A DNA stretch of 31,823 nt from Candidatus Tepidiaquacellales bacterium UBA6667 (GTDB taxonomy: Bacteria; Bacteroidota; Ignavibacteria; Tepidaquicellales; Tepidaquicellaceae). This document shows positions 23,960-31,823 of the stretch, piece by piece. The notes beneath the pieces were generated by a model. The model had not been told where the DNA came from, did no database searches, and worked only from the letters and a program-made list of their open reading frames with translations. The stretch's first letter is position 1. The number at the start of each line of letters is the position of its first letter. The position numbers and the translations under genes are program-made. The stretch lies in contig DKKL01000034.1 of the NCBI GenBank assembly GCA_002455255.1, positions 35,156 through 66,978 of the forward strand, written 5' to 3'.

Positions 23960-25870
23960 TTAGTTACTTTTGTTCAAATGTTTTTTAAGAAATTTTTCCA
24001 TTTCGCCATAGAAATCAAATCTGTTTTCTTCATTATAAAATCCGTGTCCTTCATTATCTTTTACCATATAATCTACATCTATACCTCTCTTTTTAAGCGC
24101 TTCTACCATTTGGTCTGATTCTGCTTTTACAACTCTCGGATCATTAGCACCCTGTGCAATGAAAAGTGGAGCGATAATTTTATCAACCTGATAAACCGGT
24201 GAAGTTGCTATAAACTGTGCACTGTCAGTTTTTGGGTTACCTACCATTTCATACATCATTTCAAGATATGGCTTCCAATATGGAGGGATAGTTTCCATAA
24301 AGGTAAATAAGTTAGAAACACCGACATAATCAACACCGGCTGCATAAAGTTCAGGAGTAAGCGTCAATCCTGCAAGTGTAGCATATCCGCCATAAGATGC
24401 GCCATATATAGCGATTCTTTTTGGATCAGCAATTCCTTCTTCTATAAGCCACTGCACACCATCGGATATATCATTTTGCATAGTGAGTCCCCATTGTTTG
24501 AAAGACTTTTCCCAAAATTCCCTACCGTAACCGACAGAACCTCTGAAATTCATTTGTAAAACAGCATAACCTCTATTTGCAAGAAACTGTACTTCAGGAT
24601 TGAAAGTCCAGACATCCCTGTGCCAAGGTCCGCCATGAGGATTGATAACTACCGGTAAATTTTTTGGATCTACACCTTTGGGCAAAGTAAGGTAACCGTT
24701 TATAGTTAGTCCATCGCGAGAAGTATATTTTATTGGCTTCATCTCTGCAAGATCATCTTCATTTAACCATGGGCTAACATCAGCAAGCTTTGTTAAATTT
24801 TTTGTGTCATAATCAAAAATATAATATGAACCTAATGAACGATCGCTATATGTTCTTACCAGATATTTGTCTTCATTTTTAGTTACATCAGTAATTACAA
24901 TTTCGAGTTTGTTACCGAGTTGTTTACCGAGATCATCATAAATTCCTTTTGTTCTATCGTCAAGAAAATGAACAAATCTTTTCCAAGTTACATAGGGAAC
25001 AGAAGTGAGCACTTTTCTTTTTCTTGAATAGTTTAGAGAATTTACATCTACTTCAGGATGTTCATAAAGTAATTCAAGTTCTTTTGCATTTTTGATATCA
25101 TATTTAACGATAGCACTTTTATCTCTTCCTAAATTTGAGGTTGCATATACATTTTGATTATCAAAAGTAAAAAATAACGGATATAGATTTTCTTTAAAAT
25201 TAGTCGTAAGAACCGGTTTGAATTCATCCGCTTCAGTTTCTCTATATAGTAAGCTTGTATTCACTCCATCAGTAGTTGTAGCAACTCTAAGTTTACCGTT
25301 ATGGTCAGTCATCCATCCGCTGATATTACCGGGATTTTCTGCAATTAATGTTAAATCACCTGAATTGACATTAATTCTGTAAACATCAAACATTTGTTTA
25401 TTACGTTTGTTCATTTCAATAATCATAAAATCATCAATCTCAGGAAGATCGTCAGTTATTCTGACCTGAACACTATCAAACGGAGTGAGACTGACCGGAT
25501 TTTTTCCGTCAGTATTAACTCCAAATAATTGGAAGTTTTCATCACCTCCTTTATCCTGAATATAAATTATTCTGTCGTTGCCTTTCCAAAAATAAAAATT
25601 GATATCTCTGTTGAGAGATTCGGTAATTCTTGTAATTTCATTAGTTTCCAGGTTTTGAATATGGACGTTCATTCTGTTTTGGTAAGGAGCTAAATAGGAT
25701 AAATATTTTCCGTCAGGAGAAATCTGATAACCGGACTTTTCCGGATTTTTAAAAAAATCTTTAAGAGGCAATTCTTTAATTTGAGCAGATACTGAATTTG
25801 ACATTTGAAAAGAAACGGTTAAAATTAATAGAAAATTTATGAGATGAAAGTTTTTGAATTTCATAAGCAT
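23960..25870 (-). CDS. S9-family serine peptidase (prolyl oligopeptidase-like)
   Basis: A 636-residue exported serine peptidase of the acylaminoacyl/dipeptidyl-peptidase type. The N-terminus FLLILTVSFQMSNSVSAQIK is a signal peptide, so it works in the periplasm. Residues 35-370 show repeated WD-like beta-propeller segments (SPDGKYLSYLAP, WKGNDRIIYI), typical of the S9 gate domain. The C-terminal alpha/beta hydrolase has the triad Ser492 (YGASYGGYA), Asp577 (GANDPRV) and His609 (GHGFYN). It starts at ATG 25870, and Met3 is an alternative start. It is on the minus strand, divergent from the metal operon. A hairpin at 23915-23945 separates it from the next gene. Confidence 0.93.
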   Translation of the reverse strand: MLMKFKNFHLINFLLILTVSFQMSNSVSAQIKELPLKDFFKNPEKSGYQISPDGKYLSYLAPYQNRMNVHIQNLETNEITRITESLNRDINFYFWKGNDRIIYIQDKGGDENFQLFGVNTDGKNPVSLTPFDSVQVRITDDLPEIDDFMIIEMNKRNKQMFDVYRINVNSGDLTLIAENPGNISGWMTDHNGKLRVATTTDGVNTSLLYRETEADEFKPVLTTNFKENLYPLFFTFDNQNVYATSNLGRDKSAIVKYDIKNAKELELLYEHPEVDVNSLNYSRKRKVLTSVPYVTWKRFVHFLDDRTKGIYDDLGKQLGNKLEIVITDVTKNEDKYLVRTYSDRSLGSYYIFDYDTKNLTKLADVSPWLNEDDLAEMKPIKYTSRDGLTINGYLTLPKGVDPKNLPVVINPHGGPWHRDVWTFNPEVQFLANRGYAVLQMNFRGSVGYGREFWEKSFKQWGLTMQNDISDGVQWLIEEGIADPKRIAIYGASYGGYATLAGLTLTPELYAAGVDYVGVSNLFTFMETIPPYWKPYLEMMYEMVGNPKTDSAQFIATSPVYQVDKIIAPLFIAQGANDPRVVKAESDQMVEALKKRGIDVDYMVKDNEGHGFYNEENRFDFYGEMEKFLKKHLNKSN

Positions 25871-25946
25871 AAAAAATATTTAGTTTGATTTTAATTACGA
25901 ATTGTTAACGGATAGAGTTACAAAATAGTCAAAAACAAAGAAATAT

Positions 25947-25992
25947 TTGAGGGAATTTACATTTCCCATAAAATATTTTTAGGCATACCTAA
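25947..25992 (+). promoter_or_regulatory. Metal operon promoter with DtxR/MntR-like operator
   Basis: TTGAGG (25947-25952), 16 bp, TAAAAT (25969-25974) is a plausible promoter. The dyad TTAGG-CATA-CCTAA at 25979-25992 overlaps the expected transcription start. It resembles half-sites of DtxR-family operators (TTAGG..CCTAA), and the first gene is a DtxR-like regulator, so autorepression by metal-bound protein is likely. Flanking AAATATT and AATATTT extend the symmetry imperfectly. A second promoter reading, TTGTTT (26001-26006) and TATATT (26024-26029), would start at the TTG codon itself. Confidence 0.6.
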
Positions 25993-26035
25993 TATTTAAG
26001 TTGTTTAATTACATCAATATAATTATATTTACCTA

Positions 26036-26692
26036 TTGAAAAACAATTCCAATTTCGAAGATTACCTTAAGAATATTTATAGTATAAAAATTTCTAAGGG
26101 AAAAGTTACAACGTCTGAACTGGCAGAAAGGATGGGTATTTCCTCAGCCTCAGTTAGCGAGATGATATCAAAGTTATCAAAGTCCGGCTATGTTAAATAT
26201 TTGCCATATAAAGATTTTGAACTGACAAAAAAAGGTGATGAGATTGCTATAAATTTAATTCGGAAGCACAGAATATGGGAAGTTTTTTTAGTTGAATATC
26301 TGAAATATCCGTGGGATAAAGTACATACTGAGGCAGAGATACTGGAGCATACATCGAGCAATGAATTAATTGAACGATTAGAAGAATTTTTGCATTTTCC
26401 AAAAACTGATCCTCATGGATATCCGATTCCTGACAGAAACGGACATATTGAGAAAGATAAAAGTGTCCGACTTACTGAACTAAAACCCGGTGATAGAGCA
26501 TTAATTATAAAAGTTTCGGATGAAAGTTCGGAGGTATTAGGGTATTTAACAAAAATGAATATTAATCTGAAAGATGAAATTAAAATTTTAGAAAAAATAA
26601 ATTTCGACAATTCAATACAGATTCAAAATAAAAAAGAGAAGATATTTCTAAGTGAAAAATTATCAGCTAATATATTTGTAATAAAACTATGA
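26036..26692 (+). CDS. DtxR/MntR-family metal-dependent regulator (TTG start)
   Basis: A 218-residue transcriptional repressor with the three DtxR domains: winged helix (about 5-70, TSELAERMGISSASVSEMIS), metal-binding dimerisation helices (75-140), and a C-terminal SH3-like (FeoA) domain from VRLTELKPGDRA. By alignment to DtxR, His78, Glu82, His97, Glu101, Glu104 and His105 correspond to H79, E83, H98, C102, E105 and H106. Glu at the C102 position is the MntR-like state, suggesting Mn rather than Fe. MntR residue E11 is Lys12 here. The start is TTG at 26036; a stop lies upstream in frame and no ATG fits. It overlaps the next gene by 4 nt. Confidence 0.9.
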   Translation: MKNNSNFEDYLKNIYSIKISKGKVTTSELAERMGISSASVSEMISKLSKSGYVKYLPYKDFELTKKGDEIAINLIRKHRIWEVFLVEYLKYPWDKVHTEAEILEHTSSNELIERLEEFLHFPKTDPHGYPIPDRNGHIEKDKSVRLTELKPGDRALIIKVSDESSEVLGYLTKMNINLKDEIKILEKINFDNSIQIQNKKEKIFLSEKLSANIFVIKL

Positions 26693-27600
26693 AGACAAAA
26701 ATTTTAAATTTTTTTACAGTAATTATGATTTCAGTTTTTATATTTTCTTGTGGTAACGGTGATAAGCAGAAGGATGATGAGAAAAGAAACAGAATAAGAG
26801 TTATCTCAACTATTACTATCATTGATGATATTGCAAAGCAAATTGGAAAGGACAAAATAGAAAATTTTGTAATTTGCGAAACCGGTACAGATCCGCATAC
26901 ATATAAACCGAAACCCGGAGACCCGAAGAAAGTCAGTGAAAGTGATTTAGTGTTTATAAATGGATTTGGACTTGAACACTGGATAGAAGAAATGGTAAGA
27001 AATGCAGGAGGAAATAAAAAAGTAATAACGGTAACTCAAGGATTGAGTGCAATCACCGATGACCAGGGATATGGCGATCCTGATCCGCATTTATGGTTTA
27101 ATGTTGAATATGCTAAAACATACGCACAGAATATATTAGAAGGATTAATCTTAGCAGATAATAATAATAAAGATTATTATAAAGAGAATTACAATAATTA
27201 TATTAAGGAATTAGATTCATTACATAACTGGATTTTAGAAAACGTGAAGCAGATACCAGAATCACAGAGAATATTAATTACATCACATGATGCATTCAGA
27301 TATTTTGGATTGGCTTATGGATTTGAAGTTAGGGCTTTGCAAGGAATTTCAACTGAAGCCAAAGTTCAGACTGATGATGTAAGAAAGCTGATAGATTTCA
27401 TAAAAGAAAAAGGATTAAAAAGTGTATTTATCGAAACTAGTGTAAACCCTAAATTGTTGGAACAGATATCGTCAGAAACCGGTGCAAAAGTTGGAGGGAC
27501 GCTATACTCAGATTCACTTGGAGACCCCGGAACTGAAACAGGGACATACATTGGTGCTGTTAAACATAATGTAAATACTATTATAAACGCCTTAAAATAA
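26689..27600 (+). CDS. TroA-like metal-binding lipoprotein of an ABC transporter
   Basis: The substrate-binding component of a Zn/Mn ABC transporter (cluster A-I, TroA type). Lipobox VFIFSC anchors it through Cys21. Metal ligands by alignment with TroA are His70 (TDPHTYKP), His134 (PDPHLWF), His200 (TSHDAFRYF) and Asp275 (YSDSLGDPGT). The third ligand is His, as in TroA, where PsaA has Glu. The segment AYGFEVRALQGISTEAKVQT is also TroA-like. The 303-residue length is normal. It starts inside the regulator's stop (ATGA). No His-rich loop is present, so it is not a ZnuA-type high-affinity zinc protein. Confidence 0.93.
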   Translation: MKTKILNFFTVIMISVFIFSCGNGDKQKDDEKRNRIRVISTITIIDDIAKQIGKDKIENFVICETGTDPHTYKPKPGDPKKVSESDLVFINGFGLEHWIEEMVRNAGGNKKVITVTQGLSAITDDQGYGDPDPHLWFNVEYAKTYAQNILEGLILADNNNKDYYKENYNNYIKELDSLHNWILENVKQIPESQRILITSHDAFRYFGLAYGFEVRALQGISTEAKVQTDDVRKLIDFIKEKGLKSVFIETSVNPKLLEQISSETGAKVGGTLYSDSLGDPGTETGTYIGAVKHNVNTIINALK

Positions 27601-27604
27601 AAAA

Positions 27605-27868
27605 ATGAAAAAAACATTTTTGATAGCAATATGTTTGGTGATTACAAACATTTGCTACCCGCAAAAAAACAACATTCTTACTGTCAATAGAACAGCAAGT
27701 ATAGAATCAGCTTTTACCGTTCCAAAAAATACATTACAATTAGAATTAGGGATTTCATATTCAATAAAAAATAATTTACAGTTTGATATTTCAGGAGGTA
27801 AAAAACTTAACAAAGAGTATGATGAATTTTACGCAGGAGCAGGTGTTACTTGCAGATTACAAAAATAG
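27605..27868 (+). CDS. Miniature paralogue of the next outer-membrane protein
   Basis: An 87-residue protein with signal peptide FLIAICLVITNICYPQ, then NRTASIESAFTVPKNTLQLE, then SIKNNLQFDISGGKKLNKEY and a C-terminal strand. Both ends match the 269-residue protein at 27929-28738 (TDRPDATESPYTIPVSKLQ and AKNNLQFDIYGGKKLNKETD), but about 180 middle residues are missing. A 24-bp identical block occurs at 27767-27790 and 28637-28660. It is a duplicate that lost its middle in frame. It is too short for a full beta-barrel. Whether it is expressed and useful or decaying is open. It starts 4 nt after the binding-protein stop. Confidence 0.7.
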   Translation: MKKTFLIAICLVITNICYPQKNNILTVNRTASIESAFTVPKNTLQLELGISYSIKNNLQFDISGGKKLNKEYDEFYAGAGVTCRLQK

Positions 27869-27928
27869 CAAAAACAATTTTCTAAAAGTTAAATATTAAA
27901 AATTTATTATCTCAAAAAAATAAATAAC

Positions 27929-28738
27929 ATGAAAAAAATTAAATTATTATTTATTTGTTTACTCGCCTTTAACACAGTAAATTCGCAGACGAATCCTGAA
28001 ATAATTACTGACAGACCGGATGCAACGGAATCTCCATACACAATACCGGTTAGTAAATTGCAAATTGAAGGCGGATTTGAATATGGAAGCAATAAAGAAA
28101 CCGGTAATTTTGGGATTTTCGGTAATCAGGAAAAAAAAGAAATAAACATTAAAACACCAACTTTGCTTTTTAGATATGGACTGAATGATATAACCGAAAT
28201 AAGAGCAGGCATTGAATATATTACAAATAAAATTGAATATTCCGGAAGCCCTGTGGACAATTCAACTTCAGGAGACTTACAAAATTTGACACTTGGTGCT
28301 AAGTTTAAAATTACAAAAGCAGACGGATGGATTCCTGAAACTGCAGTAATAGTTGAAGGTGGATTTCCATTAATTGTTACCACTACTACAAAAAGCATTA
28401 TTCCCTCAATTGTATTCTGTTTTGAAAATGAACTTTCTGAGAGATTATCTATGGCATATAATTTTGGAGTTGAAGGGGAAGGAGAGGATGGCAGTGCAAA
28501 TTTTTTATACTCAATTTCTTTAGGAACAGATATCAGTAAAAAAGTTGGAGTGTTTGTAGAATATTTCGGGCAAAGAAATATAAGATTAAACAATGTGCCG
28601 ATAAGCTATATTGACGGAGGATTTACATTTTTGGCGAAAAATAATTTACAGTTTGATATTTATGGCGGAAAAAAATTAAACAAAGAGACGGATGAATTTT
28701 TTGTTGGAGCGGGAGTAAGTTACAGAATACCGAATTAA
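27929..28738 (+). CDS. Outer-membrane beta-barrel protein, PF13557-like transporter
   Basis: A 269-residue exported barrel with signal peptide KLLFICLLAFNTVNSQ. The first strand ITDRPDATESPYTIPVSKLQIEGGFEY is typical of the 'transporter' family named after phenol-degradation meta-pathway proteins (PF13557). Alternating hydrophobic strands continue to a C-terminal GAGVSYRIPN ending near an aromatic, as in outer-membrane proteins. Its place between the metal-binding lipoprotein and the ATPase genes suggests that it serves the same metal as an outer-membrane channel or sensor, which is an inference. One nucleotide separates it from the ATPase gene. Confidence 0.75.
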   Translation: MKKIKLLFICLLAFNTVNSQTNPEIITDRPDATESPYTIPVSKLQIEGGFEYGSNKETGNFGIFGNQEKKEINIKTPTLLFRYGLNDITEIRAGIEYITNKIEYSGSPVDNSTSGDLQNLTLGAKFKITKADGWIPETAVIVEGGFPLIVTTTTKSIIPSIVFCFENELSERLSMAYNFGVEGEGEDGSANFLYSISLGTDISKKVGVFVEYFGQRNIRLNNVPISYIDGGFTFLAKNNLQFDIYGGKKLNKETDEFFVGAGVSYRIPN

Positions 28739-28739
28739 T

Positions 28740-29480
28740 ATGGAAGTAATAAAAGTTAAAAATTTGACCGTTACATATAACAGGAAACCTGCGATTAAAG
28801 GTGTAAATCTGACAATAAATAACGGTAAAATAATTGGTATAATAGGTCCAAACGGGGCAGGAAAGTCAACTTTAATAAAAGGAATTCTTGGATTTTTACC
28901 AATAGATACCGGTGAAGTGAAAATATTAGGGAAGAACGTAAGTGAGGTGTTGAAAAAGATTTCCTACATTCCACAAAAAGAGCAATTCGATTGGGACTTC
29001 CCTATTAGTGTTTATGATGTAGTAGTTATGGGAAGATATCCATATTTAAGTCTATTTGGGCATCCTTCACAAAATGATAAATCAATAGTATTAAATTCAC
29101 TTGAAAAAGTGGAGATGATAAAATATAAAGATACTCAGATCAGAAATTTATCAGGCGGACAGCAACAGAGAATTTTTCTGGCAAGAGCATTGGCACAGCA
29201 AAGTGACATATATTTTATGGATGAACCTTTTGTAGGAGTTGATGCTAAAACAGAGAAAGCAATATTTGAATTGATAGTTGAACTTAAAAAAGAAGGTAAA
29301 ACTATTTTAATAGTTCATCATGATTTAAGCAGGATAAAAGAATACTTTGATGAGATAATATTAATTAACCAAACATTGATAGCATATGGTGAAACAGAAA
29401 AAGTATTTACAAGAGAAAACATAGAAAAAACATATAGCGGACAGTTAACAATTTTACAGAAAGTGAATCAGTTATTATGA
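28740..29480 (+). CDS. Metal ABC transporter ATP-binding protein
   Basis: A 246-residue ABC ATPase of the Zn/Mn family (ZnuC/MntB-like). Walker A GPNGAGKS is at 36-43, the signature LSGGQ at 137-141, Walker B IYFMDEP at 157-163, and His194 in IVHHDL is the switch residue. FDWDFPISVYDVVVMGRYPYL in the middle is characteristic of metal transporters. It should power the fused permease that begins 4 nt before its stop (overlap at 29477). Confidence 0.94.
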   Translation: MEVIKVKNLTVTYNRKPAIKGVNLTINNGKIIGIIGPNGAGKSTLIKGILGFLPIDTGEVKILGKNVSEVLKKISYIPQKEQFDWDFPISVYDVVVMGRYPYLSLFGHPSQNDKSIVLNSLEKVEMIKYKDTQIRNLSGGQQQRIFLARALAQQSDIYFMDEPFVGVDAKTEKAIFELIVELKKEGKTILIVHHDLSRIKEYFDEIILINQTLIAYGETEKVFTRENIEKTYSGQLTILQKVNQLL

Positions 29481-30742
29481 TAGATATTTTTACAGAACCA
29501 TTAAGATATGAATTTATTCAAAGAGCTTTAATAGCATCAATAGCTATTGGAGTTAGCTGTGGATTAATTGGTACATATATAATGTTAAGGAGGATGAGTT
29601 TAATTGGGGATGCATTGGCTCACTCTGTTTTACCCGGTGTAGTCATAGCATTTATGGTATCAGGCAAGAGCGAAATTGCATTATTTTTTGGAGCGTTGAT
29701 AGCAGGGGTAGTTTCATCAGTGTTGATAAGTTTTGTACAAAGAAATTCAAAGATAAAAGAAGATACATCTATAGGAATAATTTTCACAGGAGCATTTGCC
29801 TTAGGAATTTTGTTAGTATCACAACTGAAACAGGTTCATATTGATTTATCATCATATTTATTCGGAGATGTATTAGGTGTATCAAACGGAGATATAATTT
29901 TATCAGGGTCAATTACAATTTTAATAATTTTATCAGTCATCTTGTTTTACAAACAATTACTTGTAACTTCATTTGATCCTGTAATGGCTAAAATTATTGG
30001 GATTTCGACCGGTGCCGTTCATTATTTTTTAATGACATTGCTTTCTATGTCAATAGTTTCAGGTTTACAGTCTGTTGGAGTGATTTTGATTATTGCTATG
30101 CTAATCACTCCACCTGCTACTGCATTTTTACTTACGGATAAATTAAAAAGATTATTATTATATTCAGCATTATTCGGAGTATTATCAGCAATTACCGGAT
30201 TATATTTATCATATTATTTTAACTGGACATCGGGCTCGAGCATTGTGCTTGTTGCAGTTTTTTTATTCGCACTTGCTTTTTTGTTTTCACCGAAAGAAGG
30301 TATAGTAATGAAATATATTAAAAGGAAAAAAACAAAAAAACTAAATTCTTCTGAAGATATAGTTACATTAGTTTATAAATATGGAGATACAAAAAATGCT
30401 GAAGAATTAAAAGAAATGTTAACTTCAGAAACGGGAATTAGCAGTTCAAAAGTAAATGGAATAATCACTGAGCTAATGCGTAGAGGATGCATTACGAGAA
30501 CTAATGGACATTTAGAACTTACAAACGAAGGTAAAGAGATGGCAATAAAACTTATAAGGTCACACAGACTTTGGGAAACATACATTACCGAGAAAAATAT
30601 TGTTACCGAAGATAATATACACGAAGATGCTCATAAATATGAACATCTTTTAGATGAAGATTTAACAGATGAACTTGATAAAGAACTTGGACATCCCGAG
30701 AAAGACCCTCACGGCTCACCTATACCAAAAAAGAAATCTTAA
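29477..30742 (+). CDS. Metal ABC permease fused to a DtxR-type sensor domain
   Basis: Residues 1-275 are a cluster A-I permease with about eight membrane helices (RRMSLIGDALAHSVLPG, GVILIIAMLITPPATAFLL). A basic linker (KYIKRKKTKK) leads to a winged helix (about 293-355, SSKVNGIITELMRRGCI) and a DtxR metal-binding helix domain (356-421). By alignment to DtxR H79, E83, H98, C102, E105 and H106, the residues are His363, Glu367, His382, His386, Glu389 and His390. So the cytosolic part keeps the ligand set, with His where DtxR has Cys. There is no SH3 domain. It could sense cytosolic metal and inhibit transport, or tether the complex to DNA. The stop overlaps the next, convergent gene by 4 nt. 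Confidence 0.92.
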   Translation: MIDIFTEPLRYEFIQRALIASIAIGVSCGLIGTYIMLRRMSLIGDALAHSVLPGVVIAFMVSGKSEIALFFGALIAGVVSSVLISFVQRNSKIKEDTSIGIIFTGAFALGILLVSQLKQVHIDLSSYLFGDVLGVSNGDIILSGSITILIILSVILFYKQLLVTSFDPVMAKIIGISTGAVHYFLMTLLSMSIVSGLQSVGVILIIAMLITPPATAFLLTDKLKRLLLYSALFGVLSAITGLYLSYYFNWTSGSSIVLVAVFLFALAFLFSPKEGIVMKYIKRKKTKKLNSSEDIVTLVYKYGDTKNAEELKEMLTSETGISSSKVNGIITELMRRGCITRTNGHLELTNEGKEMAIKLIRSHRLWETYITEKNIVTEDNIHEDAHKYEHLLDEDLTDELDKELGHPEKDPHGSPIPKKKS

Positions 30743-31812
30743 TTTATTATTAAACTATCGCTATTAGTTTTGTTTGTATCAATTGAATTTGAAGTTACGA
30801 GGTTTATAAATTCAACTGTTTTTTGCAAAGCTAAATTACCCGCTTCAACATCTAAATTAAACTGATACTCATGAGGAAGTGCAGGAGTATAATTTTCGGG
30901 AAAATATAAAGTATCGGTTTTAACACCAAGAGAAATCAATTTATCAGAAAGCTGATAAGAGTATAAATTTAACGGGTCATTATTTCCGACAGAAATAAAA
31001 GTATTCGGAAAATCTTTAGTTACATAATCAATAACAGAACCCGTATAAAAAAATTTATTATTTTGAAAATCTTTTGTACCGCTATAAGCCCAAAGTACAG
31101 TTTCTAAAAACGCTCCGAAAGCTCCCTCAAGGTTTACATCCTTGAGATTATAAGGTCCGCAAAAAAGTATAACACCTTTAAGTGATTCCGGTTTTAAATA
31201 AGGGGTTATATTTACAATATCAGCATAATTTTTAGAAGTAATAATCGCAGAAAGTTGAGCAGCAATTTGTGCTCCGCCTGAATCACCTGCAAGCAGAATT
31301 TTATTTGTATCTATATGAAAATCTTTTGCATTTTTCAAAATAAAATTCAGTGCTTCGTTAGTTTGCTTTACCGGAACCGGATAATGAGAACCGGGGGCAA
31401 GAGAGTAATTTAATTGAATTACTGTAAATCCTTTAGAAGATAAAATTTTACTGTAATTTGAAAGTTCAGATTTATCACCTGCTAACCATGCACCACCATG
31501 AATCCACACAACCGTTGGTAAAAGTGTTGAAGTATTATCGACTGAGTTTGGGAAATAAACATCAAGATAAGTGTCATCGCTGCCTTCCATATATTTAATA
31601 TTTTGTTTAATTGTTACATCCGAAGGAGCATATTTAGCAAGATTTTCATTTGTAGTCTCTCCACCTTTGGTAAACTCCATTCTGATAAGCATAGCTCCGG
31701 GCCAGGGACTGATTTTAAAAGAAATATAAATTCCAACAACAATGACAACTAAGATAGAAATAAAATAAATCAGAAACTTTTTTAATTTTCCTTTTCTTTT
31801 TGGAGTTTCCAT
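30739..31812 (-). CDS. Membrane-anchored alpha/beta hydrolase (HSL-type esterase)
   Basis: A 357-residue carboxylesterase-like hydrolase. An N-terminal membrane helix follows a basic head (KRKGKLKKFLIYFISILVVI), so the enzyme is probably anchored with its catalytic domain outside the cytosol. The oxyanion motif HGGAW is at 105-109, nucleophile Ser178 in AGDSGGAQ, Asp279 in VGNNDPL and His314 in LPHEYQF. This is the HSL/BD-FAE-type layout of small esterases, and the substrate is unknown. It converges with the permease gene and overlaps it by 4 nt. ATG at 31812 is near the right edge, and 11 nt of upstream sequence remain. Confidence 0.88.
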   Translation of the reverse strand: METPKRKGKLKKFLIYFISILVVIVVGIYISFKISPWPGAMLIRMEFTKGGETTNENLAKYAPSDVTIKQNIKYMEGSDDTYLDVYFPNSVDNTSTLLPTVVWIHGGAWLAGDKSELSNYSKILSSKGFTVIQLNYSLAPGSHYPVPVKQTNEALNFILKNAKDFHIDTNKILLAGDSGGAQIAAQLSAIITSKNYADIVNITPYLKPESLKGVILFCGPYNLKDVNLEGAFGAFLETVLWAYSGTKDFQNNKFFYTGSVIDYVTKDFPNTFISVGNNDPLNLYSYQLSDKLISLGVKTDTLYFPENYTPALPHEYQFNLDVEAGNLALQKTVEFINLVTSNSIDTNKTNSDSLIIN

Positions 31813-31823
31813 TGAATTATTAT

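Overview
The window is AT-rich chromosomal DNA from a Bacteroidota/Chlorobi-group bacterium, most likely an Ignavibacteria-type lineage. Four secreted proteins end in the type IX secretion (T9SS) sorting domain with the signature NYPNPFNP or NYPNPFNA. Most genes lack a clear Shine-Dalgarno, and the ribosomal proteins and EF-Tu are of Chlorobi/Bacteroidota type. No complete mobile element, CRISPR array or rRNA is visible.

Region 1 (1-7212, all minus strand) is a compact translation cluster read rpsL-rpsG-fusA-tRNA-tuf-rpsJ-rplC-rplD-rplW. It lacks rpoBC upstream. It stops after rplW at a strong hairpin, where rplB would normally follow, and gives way to an unrelated partial gene. The tRNA between fusA and tuf has anticodon UAU (isoleucine, AUA), which is rare in bacteria. 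Region 2 (7308-7941) is a VapBC-like toxin-antitoxin pair with a palindrome over its promoter -10.

Region 3 (7942-10384) is rich in short dispersed palindromic repeats. It holds a YtcJ-like amidohydrolase that carries about 65 residues of this repeat material in frame. Region 4 (10385-22613) holds four T9SS cargo proteins (a metzincin protease, an M14 carboxypeptidase, a YCF48/BNR-repeat protein and an Omp28-like protein without cysteines). Among them lie recG, a polyprenyl sugar-phosphate transferase and a small membrane protein. Region 5 (22616-25870, minus) has a membrane-anchored metallophosphoesterase and an S9 peptidase.

Region 6 (25947-30742, plus) is a metal-uptake operon. It encodes a DtxR/MntR-like regulator, a TroA-like binding lipoprotein, a miniature paralogue and a full-length outer-membrane barrel, an ABC ATPase, and a permease whose C-terminus is a second DtxR-type winged helix plus metal-binding domain. 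The operon is preceded by a DtxR-like dyad. This is the most distinctive system in the window: it could combine an outer-membrane portal, a binding protein, a transporter, transcriptional control and a metal sensor built into the permease. A membrane-anchored alpha/beta hydrolase closes the window on the minus strand.
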